Both the position numbers and the translations under genes were made by a program. The notes under the pieces were generated by a model. The model was not told the DNA's origin. It did not search any database and worked only from the letters and a program-made list of their open reading frames with translations. A DNA stretch of 64,000 nucleotides from JAJEFO01 sp965214325 (GTDB taxonomy: Bacteria > Pseudomonadota > Alphaproteobacteria > Rhodobacterales > Rhodobacteraceae): positions 2,728,001 to 2,792,000 of the forward strand of contig CBDCBG010000006.1 of NCBI GenBank assembly GCA_965214325.1. The letters are read 5' to 3'. Below, piece after piece: positions 37,899-46,478 of this stretch. Numbering within the stretch: position 1 is the first letter of the stretch; the number at the start of each line of letters is the position of its first letter.

Positions 37899-38432
37899 AT
37901 GGCCAAGCGCTGGTATGCTGTAAGCGTTCTGTCGAACTTTGAAAAAAAGGTAGCCGAACAGATTCGCCATGCCGTGGAAGACGCCGGCCTCCTGAGCGAG
38001 ATCGAGGAAGTCCTCGTTCCGACCGAAGAGGTCATCGAGATCCGGCGCGGCAAGAAAGTCACTGCAGAACGACGTTTCATGCCGGGCTACGTGCTGGTCA
38101 GGATGGACATGTCGGATGAGGGCTATCACCTGATAAACTCGATCAATCGCGTCACCGGATTTCTCGGATCCCGCGGCCGTCCGATGCCGATGCCGGATGC
38201 GGAAGTCAATTCAATCCTGAATCGAGTTGAAGAAGGCGAGACCGCGCCGAAGCTCATGATCTCGTTCGACATCGGCGAAAAGGTCAAGGTGTATGACGGG
38301 CCGTTCGAGGACTTCGACGGCACCGTCGAGGAAGTAGACGAAGAGAACCAGCGCCTGAAAGTCTCTGTCTCGATTTTCGGCCGCGCGACGCCGGTGGAAC
38401 TCGAGTTCACGCAGGTCGTGAAACAGAACTAG
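37899..38432 (+). CDS. nusG: Transcription termination/antitermination factor NusG
   Basis: 177 residues. The NGN domain starts MAKRWYAVSVLSNFEKKVAE and contains RRFMPGYVLVRMDMSDEGYH and INRVTGFLGSRGRPMPMPD. The C-terminal KOW domain reads GEKVKVYDGPFEDFDGTVEE, ending in FGRATPVELEFTQVVKQN. NusG binds RNA polymerase to promote processivity and Rho-dependent termination and contacts ribosomal S10. ATG 37899 follows GAAGAGGAAGAG. secE is not adjacent upstream and rplK is 4.3 kb downstream because of an IS66 insertion, so the usual secE-nusG-rplKA unit is broken on both sides. Confidence 0.96.
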   Translation: MAKRWYAVSVLSNFEKKVAEQIRHAVEDAGLLSEIEEVLVPTEEVIEIRRGKKVTAERRFMPGYVLVRMDMSDEGYHLINSINRVTGFLGSRGRPMPMPDAEVNSILNRVEEGETAPKLMISFDIGEKVKVYDGPFEDFDGTVEEVDEENQRLKVSVSIFGRATPVELEFTQVVKQN

Positions 38433-39289
38433 GCGAACCCTGATCCAAGGCAAATGTGGCTGGGACGTAACTGCTCACCCCCTGATTCCGGCTTGACATC
38501 GGGGTGACAGCTGACCGGTTTGCAGTGAGGTGGATGGTTTTCGGCCACCTTGGGAAAGTCGGGGATCGGGCCGTGGTCGGCGCGCGCGGCTTCTGCGCAG
38601 GGCTTTCACGTTCCCGCTCGACACGATGACCTGATCACCGAACCACGCGTGTTGCGGTGCGGTTCGCGAATGCTCCGGCCGCCGCCGGGAATGGAGCGTG
38701 GCTGGCCGGACACCTGCCCATCTGTCCGTGTCATTGATGAAGGCGCTGGTTTAAGATGCCGCCGGGCGAGCGCCTCGCGGCGATCTCGGCGATCATGGCC
38801 GTCGAGGCCGGGTGACGGCGACGGTGAACGCGGCATCTCTGCGCGAGGAGTTCGAGGGCGCGAAGACGCGGATCAAGACGCTGCGAAAGGACGGCAAGGT
38901 GTCCGAAGAGGTCGATGCCGTGATCGGCGTCCTGTTCACCCTGCCGGGCATCCTGATCGCCGTCCTGCCGGAGAGGACGGCCCGCAAGACCGGCGCCAGC
39001 TCCGGCCTCCCGCGGTCGCGGACGGGGAGGGACGAGACCGCACGGCGCGCCGGCAGCAGCGGCAAGGGCGCGAAGCCGAACCTGCGGACGGGCGACAACC
39101 TACGGAAGACCACCGTCGAGGGGACGGTCGCCGTCGAGGCCTGCGACACATGCGGCGCCGACCTGTCCGGCGTCGACCCCGTCGACCGGGAGCGTCGCGT
39201 CCTGCACGACATCGTGTTCGAGGCCGTCGAGCGCCGCGCGGAGGCCGAGGTCAAGGAGTGCCCGGACTGCCGGGCCCGCACCAGGGGGC

Positions 39290-41637
39290 CTTTCAATGTA
39301 ACACTGTTGACTCGAAGTTGGCGTAGTCTCGCATGGCGCGGTAGTTTTCGGTGAAGAGTGACAGGATGAGGCATCCTTCCCAGAGCTTGTGCGTTCCCGG
39401 CAGCGGCTGCCGTTTCGAGGGGATGAATCCGGCGAGGCGCGCGGTGTTGACGGCGAACTCGGCGATCGCCTGATCCGGGTCGGGCGGGCCGCGCTGCTTG
39501 CGGTGGTTCGGCTTCGACATGTGCACGGCGAGGACGCGGATCTCGTCCTCGTGGACGACCGTCCGCGCCGGCGTGTCCGGCACGCTCCGCACGAGCCGCT
39601 CGACGGACATGACGGTGCATGCGGTTATGGCGTCGAAGGCGAGACACCTGCGCAGGTCGTCGGCGGCGTTGAGCCTGCGGTCCTTGATCCGCGTCCCGGT
39701 CTTGACGGCGGCGAACCACTCCTCGATCAGCCACCGCCTCTCGTGCCACCCGGCGATGCGGAGCGCGTTCTCCTCCGTGGCCTCGCCCTCGGTGGTCAGG
39801 AGCAGCCAGTCGAGCGGGTCCTTGCCCGTCGGCGGCGTCTTCTCCAGGACGCGCACCGCGAGCATGCGCAGCGGGGCCGTGCCCTTCGGCAGGTCGCCCG
39901 GCGGGACGAGGTCGACGAACCCGGCCCGCAGTTCCAGCTTCACGCCCTTGCGCCCCTTGCGCGTCCGGGGGCCGCCGCAGGCCGCGATGTCGATCGTCTT
40001 CTCCGCGACGACGTCCAGTCCGGACGCGTGCGTGAACAGGTCCTCCGTCCTGCCCTCCGCCGTGAAGGCACGCCGCCGGCTCGAACGGCTGGCGCGGACC
40101 AGGAGGCCGGCGCCGCCGGGCGCGTCGGCGGAGGCGCAGCCGTCCGACAGGAGCGCCCACATGTCGCCCTCCCGGTCGCAGACGTTCACCACGCGGGTTC
40201 GCGGGCAGGCCGCCGCCAGCTCGGCGGCCTTGGCGAAGGCGGCCGTCCAGCGTCCGCTTTCCTCGCCCTCGACCGCCGTCGCCTTGTCCTCCGCGCGGAA
40301 GCCGGCAGCGAGGCTGAACACCCCCAGAGCGCAGCCGCCCTCGCTGAACGCGACGCCGGCATGGGCCGCGATCCCCTTGCTTCCGGAGCCGCCGCCGCCG
40401 ATGTCGACAAGGCCCTCGGTCGCCTCCAGCCCGCTGTGGTTCAGCATCGTCGTGTCCTGAACCGCGAGCACGACAGGCCGGCTGCGGCAGCGTTCGGCCA
40501 TCGCCTCCCGGTGGGGTTCAAGAATGTCCTGCACGCCGATCCTCGGGTTCGACAGGAACCTGTACGCCGCCCGCTGCTCCGCCTCGCCGGGAAAGATCGC
40601 CGGCAGCGGCGCGCCCGGGCGCGCGCACCACGCCTCGCCCATCGTGACAAGGCGCTCGCGCACGCGCGCGTCGCTGTGCCCGCTCCGTCCGTACTCCGTC
40701 TCCGCCCATGTCGCGCCCTCCCCCGCCTCCAGCGGCGGCCCGCCGCCGATCGCCCGCTCCGGCGCACGCCCGAGAACCTCCCGCCAGCCCGCCGACAGCG
40801 GCTTCACGTACACCCGGAGCCGCGGCCCCTTGCCCTTCTTCGGGTCCGGGCAGCACGTCCAGCCCGCCGCGCGGTAGCTCTGGCCCGTGCGCTCCGGTCC
40901 GACGTAGCTGTACGCAAGCTCCGGGCGGACACCGTAGCGCCCCTCCCAGTCGTCCGCAACGCGGGCGTGGAACAGCGACAGCGCCACGGACGCAAGCCCG
41001 TGGACGCGGACGCCGGGAAGCAGAAGCAACCTGTCGTTGTTGACCACGCGCCCGATGTTGGCGGCCCGCGCCGCCTGCGACCAGCCGATGTGGAGGTCGC
41101 GCGCCTTGTGGTGCCAGGACGCGGCGCCGACCGTCAGGCCGCCGAGGACGCCGTGCGCGGTCGAGCGGATCCAGTAGCGGATGCGCCCGCCGGGACAGGC
41201 CGCGTCGCCCTCGGGATGGTGCGACGCCATCTTCGAGCGCGCCAGCGCCTTGTCATCCTCGGCCACCGGAACCACGCTGATCTCGCCGAGATCGTCGAGA
41301 CCGCACGACAGGTGCATGTCGGGATAACCCGGCGACGGGGCCATCGAACCCGACGTCACCCCGCCCATCGGACGAGCCTCCGGAAGAGGCAGGCCGAGCG
41401 CCGAGGACAGCTTCGGAAGCGCGGCCCGGGCCGAGGCGAGGCACGGCTCCCCCTTCGCGTTCCGCCAGTCCTCGCGCTCGCACAGCTCACGTGCCAGAAA
41501 GGTCCGCGTGCAGTCCCCGGCCCCAAGCCGGGCCTTCAGCCAGTCAACCGTCTCGGAGCCGTAGTGTCGGAGGCCGATCCTCATGGAACCGGACATACGG
41601 CTTCAAATGCATCGAGCCAACAGTGTCCAGTTGAAAG
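39290..41637 (-). mobile_element. DruA-IS50-type (IS4 family) element, apparently intact
   Basis: Inverted ends CTTTCAATGTAACACTG (left) and CTTTCAACTGGACACTG (right, complement), flanked by a perfect 9-bp duplication CCAGGGGGC at 39281-39289 and 41638-41646. This is the duplication size of the IS50/Tn5 group. The insertion is in the IS66 tnpC gene. Perfect duplication and an undamaged gene point to a recent event. Confidence 0.93.
39293..41596 (-). CDS. Transposase with DruA-like domain fused to an IS50/Tn5-type DDE domain
   Basis: 767 residues. Residues 1-80 hold LARELCEREDW and related segments shared with the other DruA transposases. Residues about 105-275 are a DUF4338/DruA-like domain (GRIRYWIRSTAHGVLGGLTV, ARDLHIGWSQAARAANIG, NNDRLLLLPGVRVHGLAS, SYVGPERTGQSYRAAGW). 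Residues about 330-767 are a Tn5-type transposase: EQRAAYRFLSNPRIG, VLAVQDTTMLNHSG (first Asp), VVNVCDREGDMWALL (second Asp) and GWHERRWLIEEWFAAVKTG (YREK-like segment with Glu). The stop codon lies inside the terminal repeat. Full length, likely active. Confidence 0.9.
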   Translation of the reverse strand: MSGSMRIGLRHYGSETVDWLKARLGAGDCTRTFLARELCEREDWRNAKGEPCLASARAALPKLSSALGLPLPEARPMGGVTSGSMAPSPGYPDMHLSCGLDDLGEISVVPVAEDDKALARSKMASHHPEGDAACPGGRIRYWIRSTAHGVLGGLTVGAASWHHKARDLHIGWSQAARAANIGRVVNNDRLLLLPGVRVHGLASVALSLFHARVADDWEGRYGVRPELAYSYVGPERTGQSYRAAGWTCCPDPKKGKGPRLRVYVKPLSAGWREVLGRAPERAIGGGPPLEAGEGATWAETEYGRSGHSDARVRERLVTMGEAWCARPGAPLPAIFPGEAEQRAAYRFLSNPRIGVQDILEPHREAMAERCRSRPVVLAVQDTTMLNHSGLEATEGLVDIGGGGSGSKGIAAHAGVAFSEGGCALGVFSLAAGFRAEDKATAVEGEESGRWTAAFAKAAELAAACPRTRVVNVCDREGDMWALLSDGCASADAPGGAGLLVRASRSSRRRAFTAEGRTEDLFTHASGLDVVAEKTIDIAACGGPRTRKGRKGVKLELRAGFVDLVPPGDLPKGTAPLRMLAVRVLEKTPPTGKDPLDWLLLTTEGEATEENALRIAGWHERRWLIEEWFAAVKTGTRIKDRRLNAADDLRRCLAFDAITACTVMSVERLVRSVPDTPARTVVHEDEIRVLAVHMSKPNHRKQRGPPDPDQAIAEFAVNTARLAGFIPSKRQPLPGTHKLWEGCLILSLFTENYRAMRDYANFESTVLH

Positions 41638-42571
41638 CCAGGGGGCGGTTCCCGGACGACATGCCGGGGCCGCTGCAGTGCGGCGCCGGCCTCCAGGCCT
41701 TCGTCGTCAACCCGCTGGTCGCCCACATGCTGTCGCTGCGCCGGGCCGTCGCGCTGGTGCAGGCGATCCCCGGCCTCAGGCTCTCCGAGGCCACCTGCCT
41801 CGGCTGCGTCAGGCGCCTGCATGAAGCGCTGCAGCCATGGGAGGAGGCCGCCATCGCGCATCTCCTGGAACGCCCGGCCCTGCATGCCGACGAGACCGGC
41901 TTCCGGGTCGACGGCAGGACCCGGTGGCTCCATGTCGTCACCGACGGCTCCCTGACCCTGAAGTTCCTGCACCGGAAGCGCGGAAGGGAGGCGATCGACG
42001 AGATCGGCATCATCCCGCGCTACGCCGGCACGCTGGTCCACGACTGCCGGGCGACGTGCCTGGCCCATGATCAATGCAAGCATCAGCTCTGTGGGAGCCA
42101 CCTCCTGAGGGAACGGCCTTCGTCGTCGGGTCCAACGGCTTCCGCTGGGCGCGCCTGACGGAGAGGCTGCTGCGCGAGGCCTGCCACAGGGTCGACAGGA
42201 GCGACACCAAGACCCTGCCCGAGGACGGGCGCGCGGCCGTGCGCAGGCGATGCCGGACGATCCTGACCCAGGGTGCCAGGGAGCTGCCCGAGATCCCGCC
42301 GCGCCCGAAAGGGAAACGGGGACGGATCGCGAAGTCCGACGCGCACAACCTGCACGAGCGCCTCGTGAAGCACGAGGTGTCCGTGCCGCGCTTCATGGCG
42401 GACCCGGCTTCACGCCGAAGCCTGGTGCCGGATCTCAAGCTGCCTGAGCTCGATGGCGGGACTCGGATACAACCCTATCGTCGCCATCCAGATCGCGCTC
42501 GCCGGAAACGCCGCCGACATGATAAACTTGCACGACCCAAGGCGCGGAACCAACTAGGGGTGAGCAGTTAC

Positions 42572-42592
42572 GGTGAACCATATGAGAATCGC
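42572..42592 (+). repeat. 21-bp repeat upstream of rplK
   Basis: Identical to 37728-37748 and starting directly after the IS66 terminal repeat. Confidence 0.7.
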
Positions 42593-42765
42593 ACCCTTAC
42601 GCTGGGACAGGCTTGCCAACGGAACAAGCCCGTTGTATCCGGCGCGTCTGCCGCCAATGCGGCGGAACTTTGTGGGAGGCGAGGCGGTCGCGACCGCCAA
42701 GCCGGACCACATCAACCGCAATCTCCCGGGACGCGTCCCTGGAGCGTTGAGAAAGGAGGCCTGAG

Positions 42766-43194
42766 ATGGCCAAGAAAGTTGCCGGCACGATGAAGCTTCA
42801 GGTGCCGGCCGGGCAGGCGAACCCGTCGCCGCCGGTAGGCCCGGCACTGGGCCAGCGAGGCATCAACATCATGGAGTTCTGCAAGGCGTTCAACGCCAAG
42901 ACGCAGGACATGGAGCAGGGTGCACCGTGCCCGACAATCGTCACCTACTATCAGGACAAGTCCTTCACGATGGACGTCAAGACGCCACCGGCGTCCTATT
43001 TTCTCAAGAAGGCGGCAAAGCTGAAATCCGGCGCCAACACCCCCTCGCGCGAAATCGTGGGCTCGGTCACCGGCGCACAGCTTCGCGAGATTGCGGAGGC
43101 CAAGATGAAGGATCTTTCCGCGAACGACATCGACCAGGCGATGAAGATCATTCTCGGCTCGGCAAAGTCGATGGGCATCGAGGTGAAGGGGTAG
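42766..43194 (+). CDS. rplK: 50S ribosomal protein L11
   Basis: 142 residues starting MAKKVAGTMKLQVPAGQANP, with the conserved SPPVGPALGQRGINIMEFCK and the C-terminal rRNA-binding domain ending SAKSMGIEVKG. L11 binds the GTPase-associated region of 23S rRNA, where it is needed for the stringent response. ATG 42766 has AAAGGAGG seven bases upstream. rplA follows after three bases. The original promoter relationship with nusG has been broken by the IS66 insertion, so transcription must start in the 170-bp leader or from the mobile element. Confidence 0.97.
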   Translation: MAKKVAGTMKLQVPAGQANPSPPVGPALGQRGINIMEFCKAFNAKTQDMEQGAPCPTIVTYYQDKSFTMDVKTPPASYFLKKAAKLKSGANTPSREIVGSVTGAQLREIAEAKMKDLSANDIDQAMKIILGSAKSMGIEVKG

Positions 43195-43197
43195 GTC

Positions 43198-43902
43198 ATG
43201 GCGAAACTCGGAAAGCGCATCAAGGCGGCTCGTGAATCCTTCTCTGGCAAGGAAAGCGTGACGGTCGAAGAGGCAGTCTCTCTCGTCAAGACCAACGCCA
43301 GGGCCAAGTTCGACGAAACCGTCGAGATCGCGATGAACCTCGGCGTAGACCCGCGCCACGCGGACCAGATGGTTCGCGGCTCGGTCACGTTGCCGAACGG
43401 AACCGGCAAGGCCCTTCGAGTGGCCGTGTTCGCGCGCGGGGCCAAGGCTGACGAAGCCAGGGATGCCGGTGCGGACATCGTTGGTGCGGAAGACCTGATG
43501 GAGACGGTTCAGGGCGGCAAGATCGAGTTTGATCGCTGCATTGCGACCCCGGACATGATGCCGATCGTCGGCCGCCTCGGCAAGGTGCTGGGGCCGCGGA
43601 ACCTGATGCCGAATCCGAAGGTGGGCACGGTGACCACGGAAGTCAAGGAAGCGATCGAGGCCGCCAAGGGCGGCGAGGTCCAGTTCAAGGTCGAGAAGGC
43701 CGGCATCGTTCATGCGGGCATCGGCAAGGCCTCGTTCGAGGAGGCGAAGCTCGTCGAGAACGTCCGTGCGTTCGTGAACGCCGTGTCCAGGGCGAAGCCT
43801 TCAGGCACGAAGGGGACCTACATGAAGAAGGTCGCCCTCAGCTCGACCATGGGGCCGGGTGTGTCGATCAGCATTGACAGCGCGACAGGCAACCAGGCCT
43901 GA
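43198..43902 (+). CDS. rplA: 50S ribosomal protein L1
   Basis: 234 residues starting MAKLGKRIKAARESFSGKES, with FDETVEIAMNLGVDPRHADQ, MVRGSVTLPNGTGKALRVAV and the signature MPNPKVGTVTTEVKEAIEAA. L1 forms the ribosomal stalk on the E-site side and autoregulates its operon by binding the leader mRNA. It lies three bases after rplK. rplJ is not found downstream; mobile DNA follows instead, so the rplKA-rplJL-rpoBC continuity seen in most bacteria is interrupted here. Confidence 0.97.
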   Translation: MAKLGKRIKAARESFSGKESVTVEEAVSLVKTNARAKFDETVEIAMNLGVDPRHADQMVRGSVTLPNGTGKALRVAVFARGAKADEARDAGADIVGAEDLMETVQGGKIEFDRCIATPDMMPIVGRLGKVLGPRNLMPNPKVGTVTTEVKEAIEAAKGGEVQFKVEKAGIVHAGIGKASFEEAKLVENVRAFVNAVSRAKPSGTKGTYMKKVALSSTMGPGVSISIDSATGNQA

Positions 43903-43922
43903 AGCCCGGCAGTCAGTTGGCG

Positions 43923-43944
43923 CGGCAGGTTCGCCGCGCCTTCG
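43923..43944 (+). terminator. Hairpin after rplA
   Basis: GGCGCGGC-AGGTTC-GCCGCGCC forms a perfect 8-bp stem 20 bp after the rplA stop. There is no T tract, so it may be the attenuator-like hairpin normally lying between rplA and rplJ. Confidence 0.5.
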
Positions 43945-44078
43945 CCTAGCCTGTCTCGGGACGGGTGGATTCCTATCTCGGGTTGTAGTCTGCGATCACG
44001 ACAATCCCCTGAACCCGTGTGGGATTCAGGCAGCTTGCGTTCACTTTGCCCGACAGAATTCGGTTTGGAGACTATGCA

Positions 44079-44560
44079 TTGACCCAATGCCCAACGACCG
44101 GGCGATACACCTTCCGGAAGGCGGCAATGGCTGATCTCGATCTGTTGCGGCAATGGCGATCACGACCACACGTTCGCCAGTGGTGGGATTCAGATGAGCC
44201 CAGTGATGAAGAGGAACTGGCAGATCTTCGCGTTGCGCGATGGATTGTCTCAACAGCCGGACACCCCTTCGCTCATATCCAAGACTACACGGTCCATGGC
44301 TGGGCAGATCATCCCTTCTTCAGACTTCCAAAGGGGTCTTGGGGCATCGACCAATTCATTGGTGAGCCGGACATGATCGAGTGAGGGCACGGCTCTGCCT
44401 TCATCGCCGAACGGCTGAAGACTCTCTTCGAGGAAGGGGCCCCAGTAGTCGCAACCGATCCACATCCAGAAAACGCGCGCGCTATCGCAGCATAAAGGCG
44501 AGCGGGATTCAATGAATTCGGCGCACCTCAAGAATCTCCGGTGGGGTCCCGTGCTTCCGA
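44079..44560 (+). pseudogene. GNAT acetyltransferase (aminoglycoside 6'-acetyltransferase-like), nonsense-mutated
   Basis: The frame reads RYTFRKAAMADLDLLRQWRS, RPHVRQWWDSDEPSDEEELA, DHPFFRLPKGSWGIDQFIGE and PDMIE. It meets TGA at 44382-44384 where the family has Trp (WGHG), then reads GHGSAFIAERLKTLF, VVATDPHPENARAIAA and meets TAA where Tyr is expected (YRRAGF). The distal end also needs a frame change to read WGPVLPM. The order of motifs is that of AAC(6')-like acetyltransferases. Two stops make it non-functional. Confidence 0.7.
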
Positions 44561-44797
44561 TGAAGGTCAGTCGCTTGAATGCGCCTTCGTGGCCGAGCGG
44601 AACGTGATCTCGGCAAGCACGTGACGATGATCGGACTGCCCTGCCGGGGCCTGAGCCCGGACTGGCAGGCGATCCTGCCAATACGAAGGGACGACGGCCA
44701 CGAACGATGGCGGGAAGCACGGTCGGGCCGTGCCTGGGAGGTCAATGAGCGGCCGGAATTGAGGACTGGCCGGTCCCGCACTCAGTGCAAGAGCTTG
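44561..44797. other. Intergenic, no gene recognised
   Basis: A plus-strand frame at 44579-44809 is open but has no recognised motif. Confidence 0.3.
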
Positions 44798-44925
44798 ACC
44801 AAGGGTTGAGCGGTCTTTCCAGATGCGGCGTTGCCCTGATGACTTCGACACCAGACAGGGGGAGGGCCGCATGGCTCGGAAGGAGACCGCTCGGGAGCGG
44901 CTTGGATGATCCATGGACAAGTATG
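44798..44925 (+). mobile_element. 5' fragment of an IS5-family element, 3' exon of intron copy 2
   Basis: A segment resembling the first 100 bp of the IS427-type elements (ACACCAGACAGGG, then ATGGCTCGGAAGGAGACCGC for the first codons). It ends at the group II intron 3' splice site. Confidence 0.5.
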
Positions 44926-44964
44926 ATCGCGGTAGGGAACCGGGTTACCCCGGTCCCCCCGCTC

Positions 44965-44997
44965 AGATCCCGGCGTGCGCGTTAACGCACCGGGCTC
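44965..44997 (-). ncRNA. Group II intron domain V
   Basis: A hairpin with the catalytic AGC at its base, a two-nucleotide CG bulge and a TTAA loop. The stop codon of the intron protein (complement of 44982-44984) lies in this loop. Confidence 0.8.
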
Positions 44998-46478
44998 CTC
45001 CCTTGGGTCCTCACGACGAGCCGTTGGCTCGGCCACGGGTGGCGGATCCCGACTTTGGGCCAGTGGACGGCGGTCAGGAGATCGATGTCCTCCCATTCCG
45101 TGCGGTCCCTTTGGGACCGACGCCGGAGGGCACGCCAGAGCAGCCGCTTGCAGAGGTGAACGAACCTCTCCAGATGTCGGCCACGCCCGGGGACAGCGTA
45201 GTGGTTGAGCCAGCCGTTGATGACCCTGCCCAGCCACGCAGCCGTGTCGTGCCGGTTGCCGTGCCACCGCTCGCGAAGCCTTTTCTTGATCCGCCGCAAA
45301 GTGCGGTTGACCCGTTTCCGGGACGGCTTGCGTCCGACCCTGAACCTTCCCTTCCTCGACTCGTCGCAGAAGTGCGTCATGCCAAGGAAGTCGAACGTCT
45401 CCGGCTTGCCCTGCCCCCGGTTCCGGCGGTTCGCCTTCGCGAACCGGCCGAACTCGATGAGCCGGGTCTTGTCCGGATGCAGTTCCAGTCCGAACAGGGC
45501 CAGCCTTTCGCCCAAGTCCCGGAGGAAGCGCTTCGCGTCGCCCTCGTGCTGGAAGCCGCACACGAAGTCGTCCGCATGGCGGACGATGATCGTGTCGCCT
45601 CCGGCAATCCGCTTGCGCCATGTGTTGTGGAACCAGACGTCGAGCACATGGTGCAGGCAGACGTTGGCGAGGATCGGGGAAACTGTCCCGCCTTGCGGAA
45701 CGCCCCTGCCCGTGTCCGTCCAGTCGGTCCCCTCCATGACGCCGGCGTCGAGCCACTTGACGATCAGCCGCATGACCCGCACGTCCCCGATGCGTCTCTC
45801 AAGCATCCGGACCGGATGGTCCCGCCCGAGATTGTCGAAGAACCCGCGAATGTCGGCGTCAACGATCCGGCTGACCTTCCGCCGTTCCATTCCGACCGCA
45901 ATGGCGTCGAGCGCATTGTGCGTCCCCCGCCCCGGTCGGAACCCGTGGCTGAAGCCGAGGAACTCCGTCTCGTGGATCGGCACCGGAATCGTGTCCGTCA
46001 CCGCCCGCTGAAGTATCTTGTCCTCCAGCGAGGCAATGCCGAGCGGTCGCTGCCCCCCGTCCTCCTTGGGCATGTATGCCCGCCGGGACGGCGGCGCGCG
46101 GTACGCCCCCCTGTGCACGCGCCCGTGCAGGTCGATCAGCCGATCTTCCAGCCCTTCGGCGTACATCTCCCATGTCACGCCGTCCACGCCAGCGGCCACG
46201 TCACTCTTGAGCGAGTGAAACGCCTCCGCCAGCGCGTCCGTCGTCACATGGTGCAGGAGCGCCACGAGACGCTCTTCCGGGTTCCTCGTTGCAGCCTTTC
46301 GTATCCGGTCGGCCGCCTGTGACTCGCTTCCCCGTTTCTGCGCACGGCGCGAGCTTTGGCCTCCCGGATTCCCCTTGGGTCCGGCCCTTCGCTCCCCCGG
46401 CTCCGCTGACCCGGAAGGGCCGTTGTTCGCCGGATTCTTCGCTACCATGGCCGAATCTGATTTCTTCAGATCGTTCAT
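44982..46478 (-). CDS. ltrA: Group II intron reverse transcriptase/maturase
   Basis: 498 residues from ATG 46478 (MNDLKKSDSAMVAKNPANNG). RT blocks: HSLKSDVAAGVDGVTWEMYA, AYMPKEDGGQRPLGIASLED, FSHGFRPGRGTHNALDAI, VDADIRGFFDN, GVPQGGTVSPILAN, RHADDFVCGF (catalytic Asp pair) and ELHPDKTRLIEFG. The maturase X region contains VINGWLNHYAVPGRGRHL. No HNH endonuclease domain follows, so retrohoming would use replication-fork or ssDNA priming. A frame open upstream to 47174 crosses the 5' splice site and the MITE and is not the real start. Confidence 0.93.
   Translation of the reverse strand: MNDLKKSDSAMVAKNPANNGPSGSAEPGERRAGPKGNPGGQSSRRAQKRGSESQAADRIRKAATRNPEERLVALLHHVTTDALAEAFHSLKSDVAAGVDGVTWEMYAEGLEDRLIDLHGRVHRGAYRAPPSRRAYMPKEDGGQRPLGIASLEDKILQRAVTDTIPVPIHETEFLGFSHGFRPGRGTHNALDAIAVGMERRKVSRIVDADIRGFFDNLGRDHPVRMLERRIGDVRVMRLIVKWLDAGVMEGTDWTDTGRGVPQGGTVSPILANVCLHHVLDVWFHNTWRKRIAGGDTIIVRHADDFVCGFQHEGDAKRFLRDLGERLALFGLELHPDKTRLIEFGRFAKANRRNRGQGKPETFDFLGMTHFCDESRKGRFRVGRKPSRKRVNRTLRRIKKRLRERWHGNRHDTAAWLGRVINGWLNHYAVPGRGRHLERFVHLCKRLLWRALRRRSQRDRTEWEDIDLLTAVHWPKVGIRHPWPSQRLVVRTQGRSPVR

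Larger units (their letters stand above)
38812..42556 (+). pseudogene. IS66 TnpC transposase, interrupted and frameshifted
   Basis: The first part (38812-39289) has a zinc-finger-like CDTCGADLSGVDPVDRERRV. The gene is cut at CRARTRG by the DruA-IS50 element and resumes at 41647 with FPDDMPGPLQCGAGLQAFVV, IPGLRLSEATCLGCVRRLHE, HADETGFRVDGRTRWLHVVT (catalytic Asp) and IPRYAGTLVHDC. A frame change near 42090 leads to KSDAHNLHERL and FMADP. Not functional. Confidence 0.78.
38467..42571 (+). mobile_element. IS66-family element between nusG and rplK, split by an IS50-type element
   Basis: The termini are perfect 15-bp inverted repeats, GTAACTGCTCACCCC at 38467 and its complement ending at 42571. 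Only tnpC is recognisable; the tnpA and tnpB genes are not seen, so internal material has been lost. No 8-bp target duplication is visible. The left 240 bp recur at 62577-62723. Confidence 0.8.

Noticed and set aside
39389..41824. 811-codon plus-strand frame
   Set aside because: Antisense to the DruA-IS50 transposase and without any recognisable domain.
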